From Pseudomonadota bacterium (GTDB lineage Bacteria > Pseudomonadota > Gammaproteobacteria > Steroidobacterales > Steroidobacteraceae), in contig CAUJIK010000045.1 in assembly GCA_963205255.1 (NCBI GenBank), positions 1-42,876 of the forward strand: DNA of 42,876 bases. The letters run 5' to 3'. Every line of letters begins with the position of its first letter. Positions within the stretch are counted from its first letter, which is position 1. This document shows, one piece after another, positions 1 to 8,579 of the stretch. The translations under genes and the position numbers were made by a program. Below the pieces are notes generated by a model. The model saw nothing but the letters and a program-made list of their open reading frames with translations, did not search any database and was not told where the DNA came from.

Positions 1-56
1 ATGATCTGGATGCGGTCAAGAAGGCCGCGTCCGACATTCAGGAAATGCTGAAATAG
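1..56 (+). CDS. C-terminal end of an unidentified protein (partial)
   Basis: An open frame enters from the left edge, first full codon at position 3, and ends at TAG 54-56, giving a tail that reads DLDAVKKAASDIQEMLK. The charged, helix-like composition and the stop just before the TonB receptor gene suggest the 3' end of a real gene. Too little is present to name a family. Confidence 0.4.
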   Translation, partial: DLDAVKKAASDIQEMLK

Positions 57-62
57 TCGCGG

Positions 63-2312
63 GTGAAGGGGGCCCTCGTCGCGTCTCCCTCGAAATTCGC
101 CTGTCCGGAACAAAGGCGGAGTCCGCGGGAAACCGGCTCGAAATTGTTGCCGATCTACTCGCCCAGTGTCGCCTGCGGCCGGCTGGCGCTCTGCCTGGCG
201 GCTTTTTTTGCGGCGGGCCCGGTACGGGCCCAGGACGGCGGGTCCTCCACACAAATTTACGACCGCGCATACTTCGAGAAATACGACACGGTCAGCGCCG
301 AGGACATGGTGCGCCGCGTGCCCGGGACCGGACCGATCCTCGATGCGCTGAACCTCAACCAGCAACAGCAGCAGCGCGGCTTCGGATCTTCGGGAGACCA
401 GATTCTGCTGAACGGAAAGCGTTTCGCCGGCAAGAACCAGATCCTGTCGGCGCTGAAACGCATCCAGAGCGTCAACGTCCTGCGCATCGAGCTGATCCGC
501 GGCAACACGGCCGACACCAACGTCCAGAGCGAGGGGTTGATCGTCAATGTCGTGCTGGAGGAGGGCATCGGCACGGGCTCCGGCTCGTGGCAGGCGGCCT
601 TCCGCTTCAACGACGGCGACGTCTACGACGGCGACGGACAGATCTCCTACAGCGACAGCGCCGGCTCCCTGGACTACATCCTGAGCGTCCAGCGCGAAGC
701 CTGGAACCGCGGCTATCCCCTGTGGCGCCAATTCACCAAGACCGAGCGCTATTTCTTCCCGTCCGGCGACATACGCGAACTGAGAAGCGACCGGTCCAGC
801 TACATCCAGAAGAACCAGTACACGGTCACTGCAAATCTTACCTACAACCTTCAGAACGGGGACACGCTGCGGTTGAACGGATCGCTCGAACCGCGCGAGG
901 CCAACAGCAACAGCGATATCGTCGTCACGCGCTACGACATGTCCGGCGCCACCGTGCTGGATGCGACCGAAATCAAGCGCAGCTACCAGGGCTGGCGGAA
1001 TCGCTGGGAGATCGGCAGCGACTATGAGGGATACATCGGCGACACGCGCGTGAGCGCCCTGTTCATTCACACTTACCAGCGCAACCCCAACGACGACTAC
1101 CGCAACCTCATCGTCGGCCCGTCCGTGACCGAGCTCAACAGGAACATCAAGGTCCCGGTCACTATCGAATCCATCGTCCGATCCTCGCTTGCCTGGCCGG
1201 TGGCCTCCGCACAGACCCTCGAGCTGGGCGGCGAAATGGCGAAGAACGTGCTGCATCAGAGGCTGCGGCCCTTCTTCGACCTGAACGGAGACGGCCGCGT
1301 GGAGGAAGTGGCCATTCCTACCGGCAACGCGCACGTGCAGGAGCTTCGCGGCGAGGCCTTCGCAAACCATACCTGGCAGATCGCGCCGAACCTCTCATTG
1401 AACACCTCCATGATCGTGGAGATGTCGCGCATCACGAACAATTTCCCGGCAAGCCCGAGCCACACATACGTATATCCGAAGCCACGCGTCGACCTGCGGT
1501 ACGACGTGACGCCGGCGGACCAGCTGCGCTTCAAGATCGACCGGCGCGTCAGCCAGCTCGACTTCAGCCTGTTCGTGCCGCAATTCGACCTTGTCGACAA
1601 CGAGATCGACGAAGGCAATCCCGGCATCCGGCCCGAGCGCGAATGGCAGTTCGAAGCCGGATACCAGAGGCAGCTGCCCAACGACCAGGGTCTGCTGGAG
1701 GCACGCGCCTTCTATCACCATATCGAGGATCACATCGATATGTTCATTCTGCGGACCGAGCCCGACGGCGTCCGCGTCTCGGCCCAGGGGAACATCGGCA
1801 CGGCGCGCCACTACGGCGCGGAGGTGAAAGGCAGCGTCCGCATGAGCGTCCTTGGCATACCGGACATGACCATCAACGCACGCTATTTGCGGCAGTTCGC
1901 CGACACCACGGACCCGTTCCTCGGCATATCGCGGGGCGTGCCGTTCAGTCAGGCCGGACGGGAGCTGTGGCGTCACGAGATCCAGATGGGGCTGCGCCAC
2001 GACGTGACCGCCTGGGGCTTCAACTACGGCGTGAACTACCACGAACGCAGCGGCGAACGTCACTACAGCGACATCCGCGTTCAGAGATGGATGAGCGTGG
2101 GGCCGCGCTTCGACGCCTTCGTCGAGAAGACCCTGCCCTGGGGACTGACGCTGCGGGCGGAAGCCTACGGCTTGATGCCGCAGCGGACCCGCGAATTCCA
2201 GCGTCGCACGGTGTATGCGGACGATGTCATCCAGGGCGCGGTCTTGCGCACCGAGGACTACGTGACCCGCATGGACCGCATGTTCGCCATCAGCTTGCGG
2301 GGAACGTTCTAG
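63..2312 (+). CDS. TonB-dependent outer-membrane receptor
   Basis: A 749-residue protein with an export signal: a hydrophobic stretch at about residues 36-55 followed by the cleavage-like end VRAQ. A plug-like region (about 70-165) contains the element ILLNGKRFAGKN, and the rest is rich in alternating barrel strands. It ends in LRGTF, with the C-terminal aromatic residue expected of outer-membrane barrels. By family it should import a ligand through the outer membrane using TonB energy; the ligand cannot be read from sequence. The plug carries a short run of five glutamines. The GTG at 63 is the longest start and leaves about 35 polar residues before the signal peptide, so a later non-ATG start (for example TTG near 145) is possible. 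The gene downstream converges on it. Confidence 0.85.
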   Translation: MKGALVASPSKFACPEQRRSPRETGSKLLPIYSPSVACGRLALCLAAFFAAGPVRAQDGGSSTQIYDRAYFEKYDTVSAEDMVRRVPGTGPILDALNLNQQQQQRGFGSSGDQILLNGKRFAGKNQILSALKRIQSVNVLRIELIRGNTADTNVQSEGLIVNVVLEEGIGTGSGSWQAAFRFNDGDVYDGDGQISYSDSAGSLDYILSVQREAWNRGYPLWRQFTKTERYFFPSGDIRELRSDRSSYIQKNQYTVTANLTYNLQNGDTLRLNGSLEPREANSNSDIVVTRYDMSGATVLDATEIKRSYQGWRNRWEIGSDYEGYIGDTRVSALFIHTYQRNPNDDYRNLIVGPSVTELNRNIKVPVTIESIVRSSLAWPVASAQTLELGGEMAKNVLHQRLRPFFDLNGDGRVEEVAIPTGNAHVQELRGEAFANHTWQIAPNLSLNTSMIVEMSRITNNFPASPSHTYVYPKPRVDLRYDVTPADQLRFKIDRRVSQLDFSLFVPQFDLVDNEIDEGNPGIRPEREWQFEAGYQRQLPNDQGLLEARAFYHHIEDHIDMFILRTEPDGVRVSAQGNIGTARHYGAEVKGSVRMSVLGIPDMTINARYLRQFADTTDPFLGISRGVPFSQAGRELWRHEIQMGLRHDVTAWGFNYGVNYHERSGERHYSDIRVQRWMSVGPRFDAFVEKTLPWGLTLRAEAYGLMPQRTREFQRRTVYADDVIQGAVLRTEDYVTRMDRMFAISLRGTF

Positions 2313-2345
2313 AGGACATGGACCGTTTCCCCTGTCCTGCGTCGC

Positions 2346-3701
2346 TTACGGGCAGCGTTCGCCAACTCCCGGCAGTTCCCCCCGCTGCAAGAGCGCAAGA
2401 TTGATCTGTGGCCGGGGGTCCTCCGGCGCGAGGCGCATCGCCTCCTCGAACGCGCTTGCCGCCGTCTCTGGATGGCAGGCCAGCGCCTCGGCCATGCCGA
2501 GGTTGTTCCAGGCGCGCACGTTGTGCGGCGACTTGGCGGTCACGTCCTCCCAGAATGTGGTCTCGGTGGCGTATACGCGGTTGCGGCTGACCGTGCCGAA
2601 GGCCAGCATCACTGCCAGCAGCAGCACCACGGGAACGGCCCGGTGGCGCAGCAGCGTCACTGCGTGCCCCAGGCACCAAGCCGGCCCGAGTAGCGCGACA
2701 TAGAGCTGCCGGTCGTTCGCCACATCGAGCCGCGCCAGCAGCGAGTTGGTGGGCGCCAGCCACAGGAAGAACCACAGGATGCCGAAGCCCAGCGCCGGGT
2801 GGCGCCGCAGGCTCATGATGCCCAGCACGAACACCGCAACCAGCGCGGCGCCCTGCAGCAGCACCGGCAGCGCGAGCTGCGTCACGGGCTCGAGCATCGG
2901 GTCGGCATTGAGACGATCCCATCGCAGCAGCTGTCCGGCGAGCCAGGTCACGCCCTGTGCCTGCGCCAGCAGGTTCTCGAGCGGGCCGCGGGTTTCGAGG
3001 CTGGTACGCAGCAGGTAGTCGTAGGGCAGGTGCGCCCACGCCAGAACCAGCAGCGCTAGGCACAGCCCGCACAGCGCCAGCGGCAACGCCAGTTCGCGAG
3101 CTGCCGGCCGGCGCTCCGCGGCCAGGCACAGCAGCATGGCCAGCGGTAGCACCGCAGCGGTCTCCTTGCCGGCGAGCGCGGCCACGTAGCACAGCGCCGC
3201 GAGCGGCCACCACAGCGCTGCGTGGCGCTCGCGGCCACGCAGCCATGCCAGTAGCGCCAGCAGGCTGAACAGCGTGGCGATGAGGTTGGGACGCCCCGCG
3301 ATGTAGGTGACCGATTCGGTCTGTACCGGATGCAGCCCGAACACCAGTGCCGTCACCGCGGCCACCGCCAGCGCGCCCGTCTCGTCGGCCGTGCGCAGCC
3401 GCCGCGCAAGCTCGCGGACGAGCGTGAACACCAGCGCCGTATTCAGCGCGTGCAGCAGGATGTTCAGCACGCGGAAAGTCTCGACGCGCGCGCCCCACTC
3501 GTGGTTGAGCGCGTAGCTGAGTTTCACCAGTGCGCGCATACCCGGCATGGATTGCCACCAGGCCGCGAGCGAGGTCACGCGCGGGTCGCCCAGCACCACC
3601 TGCCAGTCGTCGAACTGGAAGCTTGCGGACAGCGCTGGCAGATACACAGCGGCGGTGAGCAATGCCGCCACCCACGGCAACAGGCGCGCAGGCGCTGGCA
3701 T
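2346..3701 (-). CDS. TMTC/PMT-like polytopic membrane protein with C-terminal TPR
   Basis: A 451-residue protein with many hydrophobic segments. An N-terminal FQFDDW motif and a LHPVQTESVTYIAGR motif (about residue 120) are typical of bacterial relatives of the TMTC O-mannosyltransferase-like family. The C-terminus (about 395-445) forms at least one TPR-like helix pair (AWNNLGMAEAL, then AFEEAMRLAPEDP). The family is thought to transfer sugars from lipid carriers to exported proteins; substrate and activity here are unknown. I chose the ATG at 3701 because it overlaps the stop of the upstream DD-peptidase gene (TGATG), which suggests translational coupling. Longer in-frame extensions upstream only shadow that gene. 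Confidence 0.75.
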   Translation of the reverse strand: MPAPARLLPWVAALLTAAVYLPALSASFQFDDWQVVLGDPRVTSLAAWWQSMPGMRALVKLSYALNHEWGARVETFRVLNILLHALNTALVFTLVRELARRLRTADETGALAVAAVTALVFGLHPVQTESVTYIAGRPNLIATLFSLLALLAWLRGRERHAALWWPLAALCYVAALAGKETAAVLPLAMLLCLAAERRPAARELALPLALCGLCLALLVLAWAHLPYDYLLRTSLETRGPLENLLAQAQGVTWLAGQLLRWDRLNADPMLEPVTQLALPVLLQGAALVAVFVLGIMSLRRHPALGFGILWFFLWLAPTNSLLARLDVANDRQLYVALLGPAWCLGHAVTLLRHRAVPVVLLLAVMLAFGTVSRNRVYATETTFWEDVTAKSPHNVRAWNNLGMAEALACHPETAASAFEEAMRLAPEDPRPQINLALLQRGELPGVGERCP

Positions 3702-4531
3702 CAGTCCAGCCGTGCGCTCGGCGATGCGGCGGAGAGGGCGCGCGCGATCATTCCCGTGGCTTCCCACCAGCGGTTCTTCGCGCCCAGCAACACCAGCAGC
3801 ACCTGGTGGCCGTCCTGTTCGGCCAGCGCGATGAGGCAGTTGCCCGCCTGGCCGGTGTAGCCGCTCTTGAGGCCGGTCACGTCCGGTTCGCGGCCGATCA
3901 GCGCATTGCTGTTGTGGAAGCGCAGCTCGCGGCCGGCACGCGTGCGGATCGCGCCGGAGAGCGCACCGGCGCGCAGCGCGATGGCACGGTTGGCCTGCGC
4001 CGCCTCGGCCAGTTTCAGCAGGTCGCGCGCGGTGGTGCGCTGGCCGGGCGCATCGAGGCCGCAGGGATCGATGAAATGCGAATCGCGCATGCCCAGCGCC
4101 GCGGCCCGCTGGTTCATGCGCGCGGCGAAGGCGGACAGCGAGCCGGCCGTGTGCTCCACCAGCGCGAGACAAGCATCGTTGCCGGAACGCACCAGCATGC
4201 CGGAGAGCAGATCCGCGGCTCGCAGCACTTCGCCCGCGCGCAGGCCGATGCGTGAACCCTCGATGGCCGCGGCGGCCGCGCTCACGCGCACGTCGGCATC
4301 GGGCTGCCAGTCATGCTCGAGCAGCACCAGCGCGCTGAGCAGCTTGGCGAGGCTCGCGGGCTGGCGCGGAAGATCGAGGTTGGCCGCCCAGGTCAGGCGG
4401 CCATCGATGCTCACCGCGTAGGCCGCCGCCGCGCCGGGAAAACGGTCGGGAGGATGCTCCGCGCCGCAGGCCGCGCCCGGCACTGCGGCGATGACGAGGC
4501 AGGCGGCGGCCATGCGGATAGCCGCGCGCAT
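3701..4531 (-). CDS. D-alanyl-D-alanine carboxypeptidase (class A low-molecular-weight PBP)
   Basis: A 276-residue exported serine peptidase that would trim D-Ala from peptidoglycan stem peptides in the periplasm. The signal peptide covers about residues 1-23. All three penicillin-binding motifs are visible: SLAK at 60-63 (nucleophile Ser60), SGN at 116-118 and KSG at 222-224. It is much shorter than PBP5/6 (about 400 residues) because it lacks the C-terminal beta domain and membrane-anchoring helix, as in short DacA/DacC-like enzymes. Its stop overlaps the start of the TMTC-like gene, so the two are probably co-expressed. A beta-lactamase-like role is unlikely given the KSG motif and context. 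Confidence 0.88.
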   Translation of the reverse strand: MRAAIRMAAACLVIAAVPGAACGAEHPPDRFPGAAAAYAVSIDGRLTWAANLDLPRQPASLAKLLSALVLLEHDWQPDADVRVSAAAAAIEGSRIGLRAGEVLRAADLLSGMLVRSGNDACLALVEHTAGSLSAFAARMNQRAAALGMRDSHFIDPCGLDAPGQRTTARDLLKLAEAAQANRAIALRAGALSGAIRTRAGRELRFHNSNALIGREPDVTGLKSGYTGQAGNCLIALAEQDGHQVLLVLLGAKNRWWEATGMIARALSAASPSARLD

Positions 4532-4544
4532 GCCGGGTCGCGGA

Positions 4545-5822
4545 TCAGCCGCCGCCGAACAGGCCGCGCAGCGCCCTCTTGCCCTTGTCGAGCGCGTCCT
4601 TGGCCTTGTTCTTCGCGCCGTCCTTGTCGGCGTCGTCGGCCGCTTCGCTGCCCGTCTGCGCGGCGCCCGCCCCGGGTTGCGCGGAGCCCGCGACGGAGGA
4701 AGATCCCGTCACGGCGTCGGCATCGCCGGCATCGGTCACGACGCCCGATCCCTCGCCCCTCGCGCCGATGCAGATGTCGCGCACGCGGTCCTCGCGTTCC
4801 TCGGTGCAGCCGGCGGCTGCCAGCACACCGGGGCGGTCGTCGCGGGCCAGCACGGCGCCATAGCGGCGGCACAGGCCGAGGTAGTCCTGGTTCGCCGCAT
4901 TGGTGAAGCTGCGGCCCGAGCATTCCCGTTGTGCGATGGCGCGGATATCGGCGTAGTGCGCGTCAACGCCGTAGTACAGCTGGAAGCCCCAGAGACGTTC
5001 CTTCTCGGCCACGCCCATCATCCGCTTCTGCAGGCTGGCGATGCCCGCCTCACCGGCGCCGAGGCCGCAGGCGCGCATGGTTTCGGTAAGCGGTGTGCGG
5101 TTCATGCGCAGCGAGGCATCGTTGCTTTCGTCGCCATACACCGGCACGTCGCGCTGCCGCCACTGTGCGGAGTCGAGCTGCGCAAAGCCGGAGGGCGTCT
5201 GCGCGGCGGAACAGAACTGCTTGAAACCCGCGTGTTTGCTGCAATCGGCCATGCCCTTGCCATCCGCCGTGGGATATTTCTGCAGCAGCGCGATGCCGCT
5301 CGCCGTCAGGTTGCGCGGATCGAACTTTTCGGCCGCCTGGGCGCAGAAATCGATCGGAGTCAGGTTCACCACCGGTGGCTTGTAGTTCGAGTAGTCGATG
5401 GCCTCGCAGGCCTGGCCGAGCTTGGTGTACTCGTACTCCATCTTCATCGACATCCCGGAGGTATTGCCGGTCATCGCGCCGCGCACGGAGTTCTCGCTGA
5501 GTTTCTCCACTTCCATGTGGCCATCCATAGCCTCCTTGCCGGTGCACTTGATGTCGGCCGAGGTCTTGTTGCCGCTCTGCCTGAGATTCGACATGGTGCA
5601 ATTGCTGTTGTCGGCGGATTGCGGCCGCATCATCGCCTCTTCGGGCTTGGCGATCGGGAGGCACATCTCGGTGGTCCGGGCGGGCATCGAGAAACCTTCG
5701 GTCTGCATCGACATCTTCATGCGCCACTTCTCGCCCGGCACTTTCTCCTGGGCGGTTGCCGCACTGGCGGCCAGCAGGCCGGCGATCACGGACAGGACCA
5801 CAGCGCTCATATTCGGCTTCAT
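4545..5822 (-). CDS. DUF3617-family exported protein with acidic C-terminal extension
   Basis: A 425-residue protein with a signal peptide (cleavage near ASAATAQ, residue 24). The N-terminal half (about 25-150) matches the DUF3617 pattern: PGEKWRMKMSMQ at the start, then TEMCLP, NCTMSNLRQSGNK and the GNTSGMSMKMEYEY stretch before a Cys. The middle is cysteine-containing and unassigned. The last 60 residues are low complexity, first Gly/Ala/Asp-rich, then a Lys/Asp stretch ending in LRGLFGGG. No enzymatic function is known for DUF3617. The gene lies 13 bp upstream of the DD-peptidase gene on the same strand and probably shares its transcript. An AAGGGG sequence precedes the ATG. Confidence 0.75.
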   Translation of the reverse strand: MKPNMSAVVLSVIAGLLAASAATAQEKVPGEKWRMKMSMQTEGFSMPARTTEMCLPIAKPEEAMMRPQSADNSNCTMSNLRQSGNKTSADIKCTGKEAMDGHMEVEKLSENSVRGAMTGNTSGMSMKMEYEYTKLGQACEAIDYSNYKPPVVNLTPIDFCAQAAEKFDPRNLTASGIALLQKYPTADGKGMADCSKHAGFKQFCSAAQTPSGFAQLDSAQWRQRDVPVYGDESNDASLRMNRTPLTETMRACGLGAGEAGIASLQKRMMGVAEKERLWGFQLYYGVDAHYADIRAIAQRECSGRSFTNAANQDYLGLCRRYGAVLARDDRPGVLAAAGCTEEREDRVRDICIGARGEGSGVVTDAGDADAVTGSSSVAGSAQPGAGAAQTGSEAADDADKDGAKNKAKDALDKGKRALRGLFGGG

Positions 5823-5962
5823 GGCGGACCCCTTATCCCTGAATTGTGCCGGGATTGTATGCCAAGGCGGGCTGGCGCGCCCCTGGATTCAGGGTAAAGC
5901 CCCGGATGACGGCAAGCTCGATTCAGGCCGGGCAGATAGAGAAGGAGGTAATCGGGCGTGTG

Positions 5963-6508
5963 TCAGCCGCCCAGTGCCGCGAGGTACCTGTCCTTGAGGC
6001 GCACGTAATGTGCCGCGCTGTAGCGCAGTGATTCCAGTTCGCGTTCGGAGAGCCGGCGCGCGCAGCGCGCGGGGTTGCCCAGCCACAGTTCGCCGCTGCC
6101 TACGGTCTTTCCCGACGCGACCAGCGCGCCGGCGCCGACAAAGCCGTAGTCCTCCACCGTCACGCCATCGAGCACGATGGCGCCCATGCCGATCAGGCAG
6201 AAGTTGCCGATGCGGCAGCCATGCAGCGTCACCTTGTGGCCGACCGTGGTGTCATCCCCCACGATGGTCGGGAATCCGCCCGGTCGCGTGAACGGACCAT
6301 CGTGAGTGACGTGCACGACGCTGCCGTCCTGGATGCTGGTGCGTGCTCCGATGCGGATGAAATTCACGTCGCCACGCAGCACGGCCGCGGGCCAGATCGA
6401 GGCATCGTCGCCCAGGTGCACATCGCCGATGACGGTGGCGGCCGGGTCGATGTAGGCGCGCTCGCCAACCAGCGGCGAGACGTCGAGGTAGGGGCGGATC
6501 GCGGGCAT
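5963..6508 (-). CDS. Gamma-class carbonic anhydrase-like protein (left-handed beta helix)
   Basis: A 181-residue hexapeptide-repeat protein. Turns such as IGDVHLGDDASIWP, the RGDVNFIRIGARTSIQDG segment and NPAR near the C-terminus are hallmarks of the YrdA/PaaY/CaiE gamma-CA group. The three expected metal-binding histidines are present at His66, His91 and His96. Members form trimers with metal sites between subunits; some hydrate CO2 and others lack measurable activity, so activity here is inferred. The ATG lies 5 bp after the dapA stop, indicating a dapA-gamma-CA operon. The 140 bp between this gene and the DUF3617 gene hold a GGATTC/GGATGACG-type fragment and no gene. Confidence 0.88.
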   Translation of the reverse strand: MPAIRPYLDVSPLVGERAYIDPAATVIGDVHLGDDASIWPAAVLRGDVNFIRIGARTSIQDGSVVHVTHDGPFTRPGGFPTIVGDDTTVGHKVTLHGCRIGNFCLIGMGAIVLDGVTVEDYGFVGAGALVASGKTVGSGELWLGNPARCARRLSERELESLRYSAAHYVRLKDRYLAALGG

Positions 6509-6513
6509 GAGGG

Positions 6514-7395
6514 CTATTTCAGGATGCCGCAGGCCTTCATGGTCTTCCTGAGCCTGACCCGGCTTGCGGCGGCGATGGGAACCATCGGCAGCCGCAGTTC
6601 ATCGCGCATCTGGCCCATCATGGCGAGCGCGGCCTTCGCCGGACCGGGGTTGGCTTCGATGAACAGATCCCTGAACAGGGAGAAATACTTGTCGTGCAAT
6701 CGCAATGCGAGCGCGACATTGCCGCTGGCGTAAGCGTTCACCATGCGGGCGACATCGCGGGGGATGACATTGGAGGCCACGCTGACCACGCCCTGCGCGC
6801 CCACCGCCATGAATGGCAGGGTAAGGGAGTCGTCGCCGCTCAGGATCGTGAACCCGCGCCCGAGCGCGGCGCGAATCTGGCTGACACGGTCCGGATTGCC
6901 GCCGGCTTCCTTGATGCCAACGATATTCGCGCAGTCATGCGCCAGCCGCCTGACGGTATCCACTGCGATCTCGATGCCGCAACGCCCTGGGATGCTGTAG
7001 AGGATGATGGGCAGCCTGGTCGAACGCGCCACCGCGCGCATGTGCCGGTACAGGCCTTCCTGGGTCGGCGTGTAGTAGTACGGCGCGACCTGCAGCGAGG
7101 CGTCGGCACCCAGCTTCTCTGCCTCGCGGGTGAGATAGATGGCTTCCTGGGTGGAGTTCGCGCCGGTGCCCGCGATGACCTTGATCTTCCCGGCGGCGAG
7201 CTTCACCGACTGGTCGATGATGTGGAGGTGCTCCTCGTAATCCAGGGTCGCCGATTCACCGGTCGTGCCCACCGGCACGATGCCGTCCACCCCGCTTTTG
7301 ATCTGCTTCCTGACGAGGCGCTCGAATGCCTTTTCGTCGATTCTGCGGTTGCTGAACGGGGTTACGAGCGCAGTGTAGGTCCCGGAAAAACTCAT
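6514..7395 (-). CDS. dapA: 4-hydroxy-tetrahydrodipicolinate synthase
   Basis: A 293-residue cytoplasmic aldolase that condenses pyruvate with aspartate semialdehyde in lysine and diaminopimelate synthesis. Motifs visible are TTGES with Thr44-Thr45, the catalytic Tyr133, the PGRCG substrate loop with Arg138, and the Schiff-base Lys162 in GIKEAGG. The segment usually written YYNKPTQEG reads YYYTPTQEG here, a mild variant. Length is normal for the family. Related N-acetylneuraminate or 2-keto-deoxy sugar aldolases are alternatives, but the full DapA motif set favours DapA. It reads leftward into the gamma-CA gene. Confidence 0.9.
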   Translation of the reverse strand: MSFSGTYTALVTPFSNRRIDEKAFERLVRKQIKSGVDGIVPVGTTGESATLDYEEHLHIIDQSVKLAAGKIKVIAGTGANSTQEAIYLTREAEKLGADASLQVAPYYYTPTQEGLYRHMRAVARSTRLPIILYSIPGRCGIEIAVDTVRRLAHDCANIVGIKEAGGNPDRVSQIRAALGRGFTILSGDDSLTLPFMAVGAQGVVSVASNVIPRDVARMVNAYASGNVALALRLHDKYFSLFRDLFIEANPGPAKAALAMMGQMRDELRLPMVPIAAASRVRLRKTMKACGILK

Positions 7396-7422
7396 GACTC
7401 ACTATCTCAATGTGCCGAGGAA

Positions 7423-7472
7423 GGCGATGGGCGCCGGATCAACGCGGATGGCGCAGGGGCGTGCCCATCACC
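7423..7472 (-). other. Long-loop inverted repeat in the dapA leader
   Basis: GGCGATGGGC at 7423-7432 pairs with GCCCATCACC at 7463-7472, with one G-T pair and a 30-nt loop. It lies between the oxidoreductase operon and dapA, within the likely 5' leader of dapA. It is too short for a lysine riboswitch and has no T tract, so its role is open. Confidence 0.3.
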
Positions 7473-7523
7473 GCGCCGGATTTTAGCTCATGTGCTGCCG
7501 ACTTTCTCTGGTGGCAGGCGTTT

Positions 7524-8579
7524 TCAGCGCAATGCCGAGTTCAGCCGTTCGAGCACCTCAGGCCCCGGACAGAGCGCATCTTCCCCCAGCCGGTTGAGCG
7601 GCAGCCGGGTGGTGTTCAACGCGGCATGCAGGTCCGTGGCCTCCGCCTCGACATACAGGAGACCGGTCGGAATCTCTCCCGCGGCCTGCAGCGCCTGCAC
7701 GTGGTTCATTGCGGAACGGCGGTCCGTCGGGTCGTAGTCGGCATGCAGTTTGCGCAGGCGCATCATCGTGCCATCCGGCTGCGGCACCCGGATCACCTCG
7801 TCCGGTTCGGGCGAGGCCTTGAGTTCCCTAGCGAGGTCGATGAAATCGATGCGGCTGACCGCCTCGTTGTGCTCGCGCACATAATCGAAGCTCTTGGTGC
7901 TGCCGGCGTGGTTGTTGAAGGTGACGCAGGGGCTGACCACGTCGATGACGGCAGCTCCGCCATGGCGGATTGCCCCTTCGATCAGCGGCACCAGCTGCCC
8001 CTTGTCGCCGGAGAACCCGCGCGCCACGTAGGTTGCGCCCATCAGCAGCGCCATGCCCACGAGATCGATCGGCGCGTCGTGGTTGACCGCGCCCTTCTTG
8101 GCGGTGCTGCCGCGGTCGGCGGTGGCCGAGAACTGGCCCTTGGTCAGGCCATAGACGCCGTTGTTCTCGACGATGTAGACCATGCGCACGCCGCGGCGGA
8201 TGGCATGGGCGAACTGGCCGAGGCCGATGGAGGCCGAGTCGCCGTCGCCGCTGACTCCCAGATAAAGCAGTTCGCGGTTGGCAAGGCTGGCGCCGGTGAG
8301 CACGCTGGGCATGCGGCCATGCACCGTGTTGAAGCCATGGCTGGCGCCGAGGAAGTAATCCGGTGTCTTGCTGGAGCAGCCGATGCCGGAGAGCTTGGCG
8401 ACCTTGTGGGGCTCGATGTCCAGTTGCCAGCAGGCCTGCACGATCGCGGCGGAGATGCTGTCGTGCCCGCAGCCGGCGCACAGGGTGCTGACCTTGCCTT
8501 CGTAGTCGCGGCGCGTGTAGCCCACCTTGTTGGCGACCAGGCTTGGATGGTGCAGCCTGGGTTTGGCGATGTAGGTCAT
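7524..8579 (-). CDS. 2-oxoacid:acceptor oxidoreductase, beta subunit (TPP-binding)
   Basis: A 351-residue subunit that binds thiamine diphosphate and a [4Fe-4S] cluster. It works with the alpha subunit to decarboxylate a 2-oxoacid, probably 2-oxoglutarate, to the acyl-CoA and reduced acceptor. Cys34 and Cys37 lie in CAGCGH and Cys68 in GIGCSS, all expected cluster ligands. GDGD at 111-114 and the NNGVYGLTKGQ segment (140-149) form the TPP motif. The ATG overlaps the alpha stop (ATGA) and is preceded by GGAGAG. Pyruvate or branched-chain oxoacid specificity cannot be excluded, but the two-subunit layout fits KorAB-type enzymes. Confidence 0.9.
   Translation of the reverse strand: MTYIAKPRLHHPSLVANKVGYTRRDYEGKVSTLCAGCGHDSISAAIVQACWQLDIEPHKVAKLSGIGCSSKTPDYFLGASHGFNTVHGRMPSVLTGASLANRELLYLGVSGDGDSASIGLGQFAHAIRRGVRMVYIVENNGVYGLTKGQFSATADRGSTAKKGAVNHDAPIDLVGMALLMGATYVARGFSGDKGQLVPLIEGAIRHGGAAVIDVVSPCVTFNNHAGSTKSFDYVREHNEAVSRIDFIDLARELKASPEPDEVIRVPQPDGTMMRLRKLHADYDPTDRRSAMNHVQALQAAGEIPTGLLYVEAEATDLHAALNTTRLPLNRLGEDALCPGPEVLERLNSALR

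Noticed and set aside
1395-2063. A long minus-strand open frame inside the first TonB receptor gene
   Set aside because: It lacks domain features and a ribosome site, and is a typical high-GC antisense shadow.
5883-5925. A GGATTC...GGATGACG fragment resembling dispersed repeat elements of proteobacteria
   Set aside because: Only one copy is present and its arms are imperfect; without the genome a repeat family cannot be supported.
7396-7523. Possible lysine riboswitch before dapA
   Set aside because: The gap is shorter than a lysine riboswitch and shows only one long-loop stem.
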